From: Alphaproteobacteria bacterium
GTDB taxonomy: Bacteria; Pseudomonadota; Alphaproteobacteria; Micropepsales; Micropepsaceae
Assembly (NCBI GenBank): GCA_021324545.1
Contig: JAJPIX010000059.1
Location: 44,046-108,045 of the forward strand
Reading direction: 5' to 3'
Length of the DNA stretch: 64,000 nucleotides
Shown: positions 41,321 to 50,441 of the stretch, piece after piece
How positions within the stretch are numbered: position 1 is the stretch's first letter
How the letters are laid out: each line of letters begins with the position of its first letter
Program-made: the position numbers and the translations under genes
Notes under the pieces: model-generated
Databases searched by the model: none
Told to the model about the DNA's origin: nothing
What the model saw: only the letters and a program-made list of their open reading frames with translations

Positions 41321-43480
41321 ATGGGGATGCCGTCAATGTCTCTTCGGGAAATGGGCCAGAACGACGACTCCATCGCGTCACAAGCGAGCGAAACCCGCGC
41401 GGTTCTCGCCGGACGCATTGATTTTCTTTACCGGCTGGGCCGCTTTTATCTCTTCTTTCCTTTCGCCGCGCTGGGCATGGCCGTAACCCTGTTCGGCGGC
41501 AACCGGCCGCAATGGGTTTCGGTCATTCCGCTGCTTTTGATGATCGGATCGACGGTGGCTGGCTTCCGCCTGACCCGTGCGTATGAATCGCGCGCACAAA
41601 CCGATGACCCGCACATCTGGGCGCGCCGTTATACGATCCTGTCGGGTGTGTCCGGCGTGTTCTGGGGCGTGGGCGCGGTTTTGTGGTTTGTCCCGGGCTC
41701 CTTCCCGGCCCAGGCGTATCTTTCGCTCGCGTTCCTCGGCATGACGGCAACCGAATTCATCGCGCGCGCCGCCTATCGCCCGGCCTATCTGGCGCACGCA
41801 AGCTGCTCGCTGCTGCCGCTCGTGATCATGCTGCTCACCGCCGGCAGCGGGTTTGCGGAACTGACGGCCGTGCTCGTGCTGTTCTTTGGCGGCGTGCTCT
41901 ACAGCTACTGCGAAGGCTTCGCGCAGCTGATCGACGAGGGCACGCTTCTGCGCTTCAACAACGCGCTGCTCATCAAATCGCTGTCGCGCGAGAAGGCCGA
42001 GGCTGAAAAGGCGCGCGACGAAGCGCAGGCCAGTACGAAAGCCAAATCCTTCTTCATCTCCAACATCAGCCATGAGATTCGCACGCCGCTGAACGCGCTT
42101 CTGGGCATGGCGCAACTTCTCGAACAGAGCCCCCTCGAGCACGCGCAGCGCAACCACCTGCGCGTGATTCTTGAAGCCGGGCGCGGGCTGAAGATGCTTC
42201 TGGAGGACGTGATCGCCCTTTCCCGCGAAGATTACGACGAAACCGCGCAGCAGAGCGAATGCGACGCCGACAACGCGGTGCGCACGGTGGTGCGCCTGCT
42301 GCAACCGCGCGCGTGGGAGAAAAAGCTGCGTCTGAACGTAACGGCCGCGCCGAATTTGCCGCCTGTTGTGGGCGATCCCCGCCGGGTGCGGCAGGTTCTC
42401 CTCAAGCTCATCGAGAACGCCCTGAAATTCACCGAAGCGGGCGGCGTGGATGTTTCGGTCGGCACGGAAACAGGCGATGACCGAAGGCGGTTTGTCCGCT
42501 TCTCCGTCGCCGATACCGGCCACGGCATCCCCGAAGCGGTGGAGAAGAACCTGTTTGAGCCCTTCGCCGCCGGCGATCCGAGTTACCGCCGCCGGCATCA
42601 GGGCGCAGGCCTGGGGCTTGCGGCGGCAAAGCGCATCGTGGAATCGCTGGGAGGAAAGATCGGCTGCATCAGCGAACCGGGTGAAGGCGCGACCTTCTGG
42701 TTCACCCTGCCCGCGCCCGCACACGCCCAGCCGGCGGAGAATCCGCAGACCATGGAGGAACCTCCTTCGGGCCTCAAGCTCCTTGCCTTCTGCACGGACA
42801 GGGCGGTCCGCGAGGAGATGGTGAACCTGCTCGAACCGTTTGGAAACCGCCTTGTGTTTGCCGGCACATCGGCCGAAGCGGCAACGCGGGCCGGACGCGA
42901 AGCCTTCGACGGGATCATCGTGGACGCCGCAGAAGCCGATACGCTGGGCGCCATTCCCGGCCTGAAAGCACCGATTCTTGCGCTCATGAGCGACGGCCAG
43001 CGCGCACCGGTCTGCGCGCAGCAGATTGTGCATTGGCCGGCAAGGCCCGATGCGCTGTACGCGGCGCTCAAGGAAATGGCCGGCCGAAGCGACACGGCGG
43101 CGCCGGCGACAAATGCAAAGGGACCCCCGCCCTCGATCGATCCAGGCGAATTCGCCGCGCTGGAAAAATCGCTCGGCCTGCCCACGCTGATCGAAATCTT
43201 GCAGTCCTATATCGCGACCGCGGAAAACCTGTGCACGGCGCTCAATCGCGCGACCACGCAGGCGCACTGGGATGAGGCCGCAAAGCTTGCACAGGATGTG
43301 GCTGGCGCGGCCGGAGGCCTTGGACTTTCCGCGCTGACGGCGATTGCCCGCAACCTGGCGCAGCAGGCGCGCGAGGGCGCCGGGCCGGCGACGCTTGAGC
43401 AGGCCGCCCAAGAGGTTATCCAGGAGCACGGGCGCGTACGCCGCGCGCTGGCAAATCTCTATCCCGAGCTCGCGGCCTGA
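41321..43480 (+). CDS. Hybrid sensor histidine kinase with degenerate receiver and Hpt-like domains
   Basis: Encodes 719 residues (ATGs at 41336 and 41351 are alternatives). Several membrane helices lie in about 30-180. The kinase core is intact: phospho-acceptor His251 in NISHEIRTPL, N-box Asn366 in LIENALKFT, Asp398 in VADTGHGIP and GAGLGLAAAK. After it is a receiver-like domain with Asp535 (GIIVDAA) that lacks the acidic pair and the conserved Lys. An Hpt-like helix bundle has Gln658 in the place of the phospho-His. It is next to no response regulator. Function unknown. Confidence 0.85.
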   Translation: MGMPSMSLREMGQNDDSIASQASETRAVLAGRIDFLYRLGRFYLFFPFAALGMAVTLFGGNRPQWVSVIPLLLMIGSTVAGFRLTRAYESRAQTDDPHIWARRYTILSGVSGVFWGVGAVLWFVPGSFPAQAYLSLAFLGMTATEFIARAAYRPAYLAHASCSLLPLVIMLLTAGSGFAELTAVLVLFFGGVLYSYCEGFAQLIDEGTLLRFNNALLIKSLSREKAEAEKARDEAQASTKAKSFFISNISHEIRTPLNALLGMAQLLEQSPLEHAQRNHLRVILEAGRGLKMLLEDVIALSREDYDETAQQSECDADNAVRTVVRLLQPRAWEKKLRLNVTAAPNLPPVVGDPRRVRQVLLKLIENALKFTEAGGVDVSVGTETGDDRRRFVRFSVADTGHGIPEAVEKNLFEPFAAGDPSYRRRHQGAGLGLAAAKRIVESLGGKIGCISEPGEGATFWFTLPAPAHAQPAENPQTMEEPPSGLKLLAFCTDRAVREEMVNLLEPFGNRLVFAGTSAEAATRAGREAFDGIIVDAAEADTLGAIPGLKAPILALMSDGQRAPVCAQQIVHWPARPDALYAALKEMAGRSDTAAPATNAKGPPPSIDPGEFAALEKSLGLPTLIEILQSYIATAENLCTALNRATTQAHWDEAAKLAQDVAGAAGGLGLSALTAIARNLAQQAREGAGPATLEQAAQEVIQEHGRVRRALANLYPELAA

Positions 43481-43518
43481 CCTTTTCTTCGGCGGCAGGG
43501 TCGGCATGATCGCCGACG

Positions 43519-46239
43519 ATGCCCTCTTTTCCGATTCCAGCCCTGGTGCCTGCCGCCGGCGGTGCGGTTGTCTCCACGCCGGACGGCCAATGCCGGCGCG
43601 TGAACCTTGAAGAGGCGCGCGCTCTGTTCCGTTCGGGCGAGGCCATTGTGGCCCACGCGGCTTTCGTCGCCGGACGCCTGAAAGTTGCACCCGGCAAGGC
43701 GCTGTTCGACGCCCTGGAGCTGTTCGTCTTCGCGCGGCCTGGCGTGCCTTTCGTGCCAAGTCCGCTCGGGCTGGCGCTTGCGCTGGGATTGCCGGCACCC
43801 GCAACGCCCGAAGAATCTGCGCACGCCCTTCGCGATGTCAGCACGGCCCTGCTGCGCGAGCTCAAGGACCAAGGCGAGGCCGCGCGCGCAGGCTTGCGCC
43901 CGCTGGCCGCAACGTTGGCGCGCGCGGGCTGGCGATGGGGGCCGCCGGTGCTGGACGCCATCGGTCATCCACAAGGCGCGCTCTCGCCGATTGCCGGGCT
44001 CGACGCCTGGAACGATTTGCCGAAATGGGAAGACGAAGCGCCGCCATCGAAGCCCGGGGCGTTGCCGGTAGCGGATGCGGAAGCCTGCGCGCGGCTGACC
44101 GCGCTCATCGGTTCGTCCGGCGAAACGCGGCCGGAGCAATCGGCCTATACGCAAGCCGCAACCTACGCCTTCGACGCCCGCGAACGCGCCGGCGCGCCCA
44201 GGATCGCGCTGATCGAGGCGGGAACTGGCGTGGGCAAAACACTGGGGTATCTCGCACCGGCATCGCTCTGGGCGGAAAAAAACGGCCCCGGCCTGTGGAT
44301 TTCGACCTACACCCGCAATCTCCAGCGCCAGATCGTGCAGGAAATCGCGCGCCTTTATCCCGATCCCGCCGAGCGCGAGCAAAAGGCCGTCGTGCGCAAG
44401 GGCCGCGAAAACTATCTGTGCCTGCTGAACTTCGAGGAAGCGGCCAAACGCACCGCGCTCGCGCCCGGACAGCGCGCGGTGGCGCTTGGCCTGATCGCGC
44501 GATGGATTTCGGCTTCGGCGGATGGCGACATGTCGGGCGCGGGCTTTCCCGCCTTTCTCGCCGCTTCCCTGCCCTTGCGCGAAATTACCGACCGGCGCGG
44601 CGAATGCGTCTATGCGGCCTGCCCGCACTACCGCAGCTGCTTCATCGAGCGCGTTGCACGGCGCGCGCGCCATGCGCCGATCGTGATCGCCAACCATGCG
44701 CTCGTCATCGCGCAGGCCGCGCAGGACTGGCTGAGCATCGATGAAGATACCGACGTTCCCGAGCGCCGCGTGCGCTATGTGTTCGACGAGGGCCATCATC
44801 TGTTCGAGGCCGCGGACAACGGATTTTCCGCCTTCCTGTCCGGCCGCGAGATGGCGGATTTGCGCCGCTGGATCCGGGGTCCGGAGGGGCGCGCGCGCTC
44901 CCGCCAGCGCGGATTGGAAGAACGGCTCAAGGATTTCGTGGAGGGCGATGCCGCGGCGCGCGCAACGCTCGACGAAGCGATTGCGGCCGGCGGCGCGCTA
45001 GCCGGCGAAGGCTGGGCGAGCCGCATGAACGGCGGCGCGCCGCGCGGACCAGGCGAGGTGTTTCTTGCCGCCGCCTACCAGCATGTCCGCGCACGCAGCA
45101 ACGATGCGGACAGCTTTTACTCGCTGGAAGCCGAGACCGAACCGCTCGGCCAGGAAACGCTCGACGCCGCCCGCGATCTTTCGCTGGGGCTGCGCCGCCT
45201 GGCTGCGCCGCTGGGCAACCTTGCGCGGATCCTGCGCAAGACGCTGAACGACGAAGCCGGGGAGCTGGAGCCCTTCCAGCGTGCGCGCATCGAGGCGGCC
45301 GCGCGCGGGCTGGAGCGGCGCGCGAAAGTGATCCTTCCGGCGTGGACCGGAATGCTGGAAGCATTGCAAACCGGCGAGCGGCGCGAAGAATTTGTGGACT
45401 GGTTCGAAATCGCGCGCGAGGACGGCCGCGATTTTGATGTCGGCCTGCGGCGCCACTGGATCGATCCCACCATTCCGCTCGCGGCCGAAGTGCTATCGCC
45501 CTCCCATGGCGCGCTCATCACCTCGGCCACCCTGCGCGACGCCGGCGGCGCGGGCGATGACTGGCAATCGGCCGAAGTACGCACGGGCGCGGCCCATCTG
45601 CCGGAACCGCCGCGGCGCGCAAGCTTCGGCTCCCCATTCCGCTTCGCCGAACAGTCGCGTATCTTCATCGTGCGGGATGTGAACCGCCGGGATCCGGACC
45701 AGCTTGCATCGGCCTTCCGCGAATTGTTTCTGGCCGCGGGCGGCGGGGGACTTGGCCTGTTCACAGCGGTGCGCGCGCTTCGCGCGGTCGAACAACGAAT
45801 ATCCGCCCCCCTCGCCGACGCCGGGATCAATCTTTTTGCGCAGCATGTGGACCGGCTCGACACCGGTGCGCTGGTCGATCTGTTCCGCGCGGAGGAAAAT
45901 GCCTGCCTTCTCGGCACCGATGCCTTGCGCGACGGCGTGGATGTGCCGGGCCGCAGCTTGCGGCTGGTGGTGTTCGACAAGGTGCCGTGGCCCAAGCCCA
46001 CCATCCTTCACAAGGCGCGGCGCGCGCGTTTCGGCAAAGGCTATGACGACCTCATCACGCGCTTCCGCCTGAAGCAGGCATTCGGCCGGCTCATCCGCTC
46101 GCAAGGCGACAAGGGCTGCTTTGTGATCCTGGAACCGGCCACGCCCTCGCGCCTTCTGTCGGCGTTCCCGCCCGATGCGCCGGTCAGCCGCTGCGGGCTT
46201 GCGGAAGCAATCGCGGAAATCCGCGCCTTTCTTGCGTGA
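43519..46239 (+). CDS. DinG/XPD-type ATP-dependent DNA helicase
   Basis: Encodes 906 residues of helicase superfamily 2. Walker A is EAGTGVGKTLGYL, the Walker B box is DEGHHLF, and motif VI is FGRLIRSQGDKG. Cysteines at YLCLLNFE, CVYAAC, PHYRSC fit the four-cysteine Fe-S cluster site of the XPD/DinG family. The first about 200 residues are Ala-rich with no recognised domain. It probably unwinds damaged or forked DNA. It starts 38 nt after the hybrid kinase. Confidence 0.9.
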   Translation: MPSFPIPALVPAAGGAVVSTPDGQCRRVNLEEARALFRSGEAIVAHAAFVAGRLKVAPGKALFDALELFVFARPGVPFVPSPLGLALALGLPAPATPEESAHALRDVSTALLRELKDQGEAARAGLRPLAATLARAGWRWGPPVLDAIGHPQGALSPIAGLDAWNDLPKWEDEAPPSKPGALPVADAEACARLTALIGSSGETRPEQSAYTQAATYAFDARERAGAPRIALIEAGTGVGKTLGYLAPASLWAEKNGPGLWISTYTRNLQRQIVQEIARLYPDPAEREQKAVVRKGRENYLCLLNFEEAAKRTALAPGQRAVALGLIARWISASADGDMSGAGFPAFLAASLPLREITDRRGECVYAACPHYRSCFIERVARRARHAPIVIANHALVIAQAAQDWLSIDEDTDVPERRVRYVFDEGHHLFEAADNGFSAFLSGREMADLRRWIRGPEGRARSRQRGLEERLKDFVEGDAAARATLDEAIAAGGALAGEGWASRMNGGAPRGPGEVFLAAAYQHVRARSNDADSFYSLEAETEPLGQETLDAARDLSLGLRRLAAPLGNLARILRKTLNDEAGELEPFQRARIEAAARGLERRAKVILPAWTGMLEALQTGERREEFVDWFEIAREDGRDFDVGLRRHWIDPTIPLAAEVLSPSHGALITSATLRDAGGAGDDWQSAEVRTGAAHLPEPPRRASFGSPFRFAEQSRIFIVRDVNRRDPDQLASAFRELFLAAGGGGLGLFTAVRALRAVEQRISAPLADAGINLFAQHVDRLDTGALVDLFRAEENACLLGTDALRDGVDVPGRSLRLVVFDKVPWPKPTILHKARRARFGKGYDDLITRFRLKQAFGRLIRSQGDKGCFVILEPATPSRLLSAFPPDAPVSRCGLAEAIAEIRAFLA

Positions 46240-46286
46240 GCGGCGGCACCTATAATTGCCGGGCGCCCAATCATTCGGGGATTTCC

Positions 46287-46862
46287 ATGAGAGCAAAAGC
46301 GCTTCTTGCCGCGATCATGCTCGCCTTGTTCGCGCCCGTTGCGATGGCGGAGACAATGGTCACGCCGCCCTATCCCGCAAAGCCCGCCTGGAAGCTGATC
46401 ACCGACAAGGGCAATGCGCAGGCCCACATTCGCGAATGGATTCCGGCCGGGCAGAGCGAGAACAACATCCTGGATATCCTCACCGAGCAGACGTTTTTCA
46501 CGATCAAGAACGGCAATCCCGCCGCCATGATCGCGAATATCGCGCAAGGCGCGCAATCGGCCTGCGATTCGCTGCGCGTGAACGGGCCCAAACGCGCTAC
46601 CGAAAACGGCTATCCCGTCGCGTACGCCCAGATCTATTGCGGGCACCAGAAAGGCACGCCCTTCGATGTGACAATTTTCATCAAGGCGATCGGCGGCCGT
46701 GAGGCGCTTTATGTGGTGCAGCGCGAGTTTCACCGGGCAACACAAGGCGGGCCCGCCGGCGTTGTTTCATTCGACAGGCCCGAGGACGCAAAGGCCCTGC
46801 TCGCCGACCAGTCCGCCGCCGACAAGTATCTCGCCTCCGCCGTGAGGCTGAACGCGAAATAG
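46287..46862 (+). CDS. Secreted protein of unknown function
   Basis: Encodes 191 residues from the ATG at 46287. The signal peptide is MRAKALLAAIMLALFAPVAMA. The mature protein has YPAKPAWKLITDKGNAQAHIREWIPAGQ, ILDILTEQTFF and an apparent disulfide pair (SACDSLRV, IYCGHQKG). Segments such as REWIPAGQS and ALYVVQREFH resemble a small family of periplasmic proteins in alphaproteobacteria of unknown role. It follows the helicase by 47 nt. Confidence 0.75.
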   Translation: MRAKALLAAIMLALFAPVAMAETMVTPPYPAKPAWKLITDKGNAQAHIREWIPAGQSENNILDILTEQTFFTIKNGNPAAMIANIAQGAQSACDSLRVNGPKRATENGYPVAYAQIYCGHQKGTPFDVTIFIKAIGGREALYVVQREFHRATQGGPAGVVSFDRPEDAKALLADQSAADKYLASAVRLNAK

Positions 46863-46918
46863 CCGCGGAAAACCGTGGATTTCCGCACCGCCGCCGTGAC
46901 CGGCTGCCGCGGCTTCTC

Positions 46919-46924
46919 TATATA
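46919..46924 (+). promoter_or_regulatory. -10 box of a probable leaderless dcd transcript
   Basis: TATATA, seven bases before the ATG at 46931, would start transcription on the A of the start codon. No ribosome site is present upstream, consistent with a leaderless mRNA. No clear -35 box was seen. Confidence 0.4.
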
Positions 46925-46930
46925 GGGTGC

Positions 46931-48079
46931 ATGACGGCGGCGGTTGAGAACCTGTTCAGCGACGATATGGGACCGGGCGGCGAATCCTATGGCCGCCATT
47001 CCACCGGCATCCTGCCGAGCCACGTGCTCAAGCGGCTGATCCGCGCGCATCGCGAGATCGTGGCCACGGAAGACATCGAAGAGGGCCAAATCCAGCCCGC
47101 GAGCATTGATCTGCGCCTCGGGCCGGTGGCGTGGCGCGTGCGCGCAAGTTTTCTTCCCGGGCCGAACGCGAAGGTCGAGGAGAAGCTTGCGTCTGTCTTC
47201 ATGCACGAGATCGACCTGAAGAACGGGGCGGTCCTGGAAACCGGCTGTGTGTATATCGTTCCGTTGCTCGAGCATGTGGACTTTTCCGCGCGCGTATCCG
47301 GAACAGCCAACCCCAAGAGCTCCACCGGGCGGATCGACGTCTTCACCCGCCTCATCACGGACAATGGCCAGGCCTTTGACCGTGTCGAGCCGGGCTACAA
47401 AGGGCCGCTCTATGCCGAAATCAGCCCGCGCACCTTTCCCATCCTCGTGCGAAAAGGATCGCGCCTGAATCAGCTGCGCATCCGTCACGGCTCGCCCCAG
47501 TTCACCGATACGCAGCTCAAGCGGCTGCATGCGGAGACACCGCTTGTGACAGGCCAGGCCGATATCGACAACGGGCTGGCGCTCAGCATTGACCTCAAGG
47601 GCGACGGCGGACGCATTGGCTGGCGCGCCAAGCGCCACACGCGCGTCATCGATGTGGATGCGCGCGGGACGCTGAAGCCGGAGGATTTCTGGGATTCAAT
47701 CGAGGCGCAGACCGAAGGGCATCTGATTCTGGACCCCGACGAGTTCTATATCCTGGTCAGCCGCGAGGCCGTGGCCATTCCCCAGGATTTCGCGGCGGAG
47801 ATGGTTCCGTTCAACCCGCTGGTGGGGGAGTTCCGGGTCCACTATGCGGGCTTCTTCGACCCCGGCTTCGGCTTCGAGCCGGGCCAGCCCCCCTCCGCAC
47901 GGGCGGTGCTGGAGGTCCGATCGCGCGAGGTTCCCTTCATCCTGGAGCACGGCCAGATCATCGGCCGGCTCGTGTTCGAGCGGCTGACCGATCCGCCGCC
48001 GGAGGGTTACGGGCAGGGAATCGGTTCCAACTACCAGCGGCAGGGACTAAAGCTCTCGAAACATTTCCGGGCCGCCTGA
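46931..48079 (+). CDS. dcd: 2'-deoxycytidine 5'-triphosphate deaminase, long two-domain form
   Basis: Encodes 382 residues, about twice E. coli Dcd. It makes dUTP from dCTP for thymidylate synthesis. The N-half holds the trimeric dUTPase-like core, with SGTANPKSSTGRIDVFTRLI and the catalytic Glu in GPLYAEIS. The C-half repeats the fold (FYILVSREAVAIPQDF, HYAGFFDPGFG, AVLEVRS, EVPFILEHGQ). This duplicated form is common in alphaproteobacteria. Which half is active is not certain from sequence. Confidence 0.9.
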   Translation: MTAAVENLFSDDMGPGGESYGRHSTGILPSHVLKRLIRAHREIVATEDIEEGQIQPASIDLRLGPVAWRVRASFLPGPNAKVEEKLASVFMHEIDLKNGAVLETGCVYIVPLLEHVDFSARVSGTANPKSSTGRIDVFTRLITDNGQAFDRVEPGYKGPLYAEISPRTFPILVRKGSRLNQLRIRHGSPQFTDTQLKRLHAETPLVTGQADIDNGLALSIDLKGDGGRIGWRAKRHTRVIDVDARGTLKPEDFWDSIEAQTEGHLILDPDEFYILVSREAVAIPQDFAAEMVPFNPLVGEFRVHYAGFFDPGFGFEPGQPPSARAVLEVRSREVPFILEHGQIIGRLVFERLTDPPPEGYGQGIGSNYQRQGLKLSKHFRAA

Positions 48080-48284
48080 ACCCTCAATTGTTTAGAAAAT
48101 TTCCAAGAGCAGCGCCCCGGACCACCAAATTGTTGCGGGAAATCCACAGGTTGCACCAAAAGCACAGCTGCCATGCGAGATTCTGTTGCGCCAAAAGGGC
48201 CGGGCGGCACACTTCCCCCGCCGCGGGTCCGACGGCTTGGGGGCAAAGGCCTCGCGGGTTTGGGTCCGCAATTGAAGGGGGCAG

Positions 48285-48325
48285 CATGAGGCGGCTACGG
48301 CGCAAATGGCGCCGGCCGCCTCATG
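48285..48325. terminator. Long hairpin between convergent dcd and methyltransferase genes
   Basis: CATGAGGCGG (48285-48294) pairs perfectly with CCGCCTCATG (48316-48325), and GGCGC-aaatg-GCGCC forms an inner stem. Lacking a T-run on either strand, it may serve as a bidirectional stop or stabiliser. The rest of the 270-nt gap shows nothing else. Confidence 0.45.
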
Positions 48326-48349
48326 AATTTCGGGCCCAGGATCGCCGGA

Positions 48350-48937
48350 CTAGCGGCCCTTCGCCCGCCCCAATCGCCGGAAGATCGTGATGCCGCGAAA
48401 GCGGTGGTTGGTGGATTTCCACATGCCGATCACCGCCTCCTGCACAAAGACGTCCTTCCGGTACATCGGCAGAACCTGGTCGAGCCAGACCACGTGTGCG
48501 CCGGGCTTCAGCCTGGCGAGCGCCCGCATGACGAGATTTCGCTTGATCATGGTGGTCTGGTAGCGCTCCGCATCCTCGATGCTGTAGGGCGGGTCGGCAA
48601 GCACGAGGTCATATTTCTCCAGCGGCACGCCCTTTAGCGATTGCGCGTCATCCACATAGGTCGGTTTGAGCCCGGGATTGACATCCACGGTGTCGCCGGG
48701 CAACGCCTTCAAATCCACCTTGCCGCTGAAAAGATGCAGCACCTTTTGCTTGTCCGGGAACAGCGCGCGGATGCGCCTGAGATAACCGGCTGGATAGCCG
48801 CCGTAGTAGGCCGATTTCACGCGGTAATCGTTGCCCATGATCCAGGTGCCGACCACCCGCCCGTCTTCGGACATGAAGAGGCTCCTCGGAAAGCCCGTTT
48901 CCCGCACGTAGTTTTCAATGCGATCTTCCCAGCGCAT
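48350..48937 (-). CDS. DNA methyltransferase-like protein (N6-adenine/N4-cytosine type)
   Basis: Encodes 195 residues from the ATG at 48937. Motif IV is LVLADPPYS, the catalytic DPPY of N6-adenine/N4-cytosine methylases, and FSGKVDL is a candidate SAM-binding motif I (VLHLFSGKVDLKALPGDTVDVNP). No target-recognition domain is visible and it is smaller than most methylases. No restriction enzyme lies next to it, so it is an orphan. It could also modify RNA or another substrate. Confidence 0.7.
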   Translation of the reverse strand: MRWEDRIENYVRETGFPRSLFMSEDGRVVGTWIMGNDYRVKSAYYGGYPAGYLRRIRALFPDKQKVLHLFSGKVDLKALPGDTVDVNPGLKPTYVDDAQSLKGVPLEKYDLVLADPPYSIEDAERYQTTMIKRNLVMRALARLKPGAHVVWLDQVLPMYRKDVFVQEAVIGMWKSTNHRFRGITIFRRLGRAKGR

Positions 48938-49107
48938 GGGCTCGCCGTCATGCCTAAGCCGTTGTCTGCATTTTGACCGATTCGCCGCTATTTCAAATTT
49001 GTCGGAAATCTCTTCGCAAATTCTCGGCAACTGCGATTAAACCGTTTCACCGTCGTGCAACGGCTTAAGGCGCAAACTTCCTGGCGCAAGGAGCCGAGGG
49101 CATCTTC

Positions 49108-50019
49108 ATGTATGTCGTCGTGATGGCCTCCCAGAAGGGGGGATCAGGGAAGACCACGCTGTCGGGCCACCTGGCGGTCGAAGCCGAGAACGCCGGCGCC
49201 GGTCCGGTGGCGCTGATCGACACCGATCCGCAGGGCAGCCTTTCGCACTGGTGGAACGCCCGCGCGGCAAAATCGCCGCATTTTGCCAAGGTCGGGCTGT
49301 ACGATCTGGGCGAGGCGCTGGCCGCGCTGAAACAGGGCGGCATCAGGCTGGTGGTGATCGACACCCCGCCGGCCATAACCGAGTCCATCACAAAGGTCGT
49401 CGCTCATGGCGACCTTGTGCTGGTGCCCACCCGGCCCTCGCCGCACGATTTGCGCGCGGTGGGCGCCACCGTGGACATCGCCGAGCGCAATTCGAAACCC
49501 CTCATCTTCGTGATCAACGCAGCCACCGCGCGCGCCCGCATCACCGGCGAAGCGGCCGTGGCGCTTTCGCAGCATGGCACGGTGGCGCCGGTGACCTTGC
49601 ATCATCGCGTGGATTTCGCCGCCTCGATGATCGACGGCCGGACGGTCGGCGAGATCGACCCCAAATCGGCCTCCGCCAAGGAAGTGCGCGACCTGTGGAT
49701 CTATGTCCAGGATCGCCTGTCGCGGCTGATGCACGATCCCAAGCTTGTTCCGGAATTCCGCCCGCAGCATTTCGCGGTCGCCGGGCTTTCAAGCGGCAGC
49801 GAGCCGCTGGTCGAAGAGCCGCCGCCCGCCATGGCCGCATCCACGCCCACGCCGACCCCGCCGCCGCTCCTTTCCGAATATGAAGGGCCCGAGCGCCGCT
49901 CGGGCGTGGATCGCCGGCAATTCCAGCCCAACACCGTGCCAATCATGGAACGGCGCGTGCATCCGTTCGGCCGGCGCGCAACCGACAAGCCGGTACAATT
50001 CGGAAAGGCCGCGTCATGA
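49108..50019 (+). CDS. ParA family ATPase with C-terminal extension
   Basis: Encodes 303 residues. The deviant Walker A KGGSGKTT lies at 10-17, the switch motifs follow in LIDTDPQGSLSHWW and VVIDTPPA, and there is no DNA-binding HTH at the start, so it is the short ParA type. After the ATPase (to about 225) comes a Pro-rich linker and an Arg-rich tail with GPERRSGVDRRQF and MERRVHPFGRRATDK. It overlaps a ribbon-helix-helix gene by 4 nt. A ParA-RHH pair on the chromosome may position a cargo other than DNA (inference). Confidence 0.85.
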   Translation: MYVVVMASQKGGSGKTTLSGHLAVEAENAGAGPVALIDTDPQGSLSHWWNARAAKSPHFAKVGLYDLGEALAALKQGGIRLVVIDTPPAITESITKVVAHGDLVLVPTRPSPHDLRAVGATVDIAERNSKPLIFVINAATARARITGEAAVALSQHGTVAPVTLHHRVDFAASMIDGRTVGEIDPKSASAKEVRDLWIYVQDRLSRLMHDPKLVPEFRPQHFAVAGLSSGSEPLVEEPPPAMAASTPTPTPPPLLSEYEGPERRSGVDRRQFQPNTVPIMERRVHPFGRRATDKPVQFGKAAS

Positions 50020-50441
50020 ATGCCAGCCGTTTTGCATCCATCACGGCCGATCTTCTGGCCCGGAAGGGCGAAGCCATCCCGTCTACGCTCTCAAAGCCGG
50101 TGCTGGAGTGGCATAACCCGCTTCTGATGAACGGCTTCCGGCATGAGCCCGCAAATGCCGGCGCGCCCGTGATCGTTCCGGTGCCTGAATCTGCATCCCC
50201 GCCCGTCCCGCAAGGAGCGATTCCCGCCGAAGAACATCATCACCCGCGCCGCATCCAGATCGGCCTCAGCGAGGACGACCATGAACGGCTGCGCATCGTG
50301 GCCGCGCGGCGCGAGATCAGCCGACAACAGGCCGTACGCGAAGCATTGTCGGAATATTTCGAAAAGCTCGGCCACGATTACAAGGACGAATGCCGCTGCA
50401 TTTCGGGCAGCGCCTGCGCGCGGCCCTGCTCCGGTCATTAG
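50016..50441 (+). CDS. Ribbon-helix-helix-like partner of ParA with cysteine tail
   Basis: Encodes 141 residues. A disordered Pro/Ala-rich first half is followed by PRRIQIGLSEDDHERLRIVAARREISRQQAVREALSEYF, which fits a CopG/RHH DNA-binding fold. The tail EYFEKLGHDYKDECRCISGSACARPCSGH has Cys at 126, 128, 134 and 138, possibly a metal site. Overlap with parA implies coupled translation and a functional pair, like omega proteins that accompany ParA. I do not recognise an exact family. Confidence 0.7.
   Translation: MNASRFASITADLLARKGEAIPSTLSKPVLEWHNPLLMNGFRHEPANAGAPVIVPVPESASPPVPQGAIPAEEHHHPRRIQIGLSEDDHERLRIVAARREISRQQAVREALSEYFEKLGHDYKDECRCISGSACARPCSGH

Noticed and set aside
41378..43804. 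808-codon open frame antisense to the hybrid kinase
   Set aside because: Arg/Gln/Gly-rich shadow with no motif, and it extends into the helicase gene.
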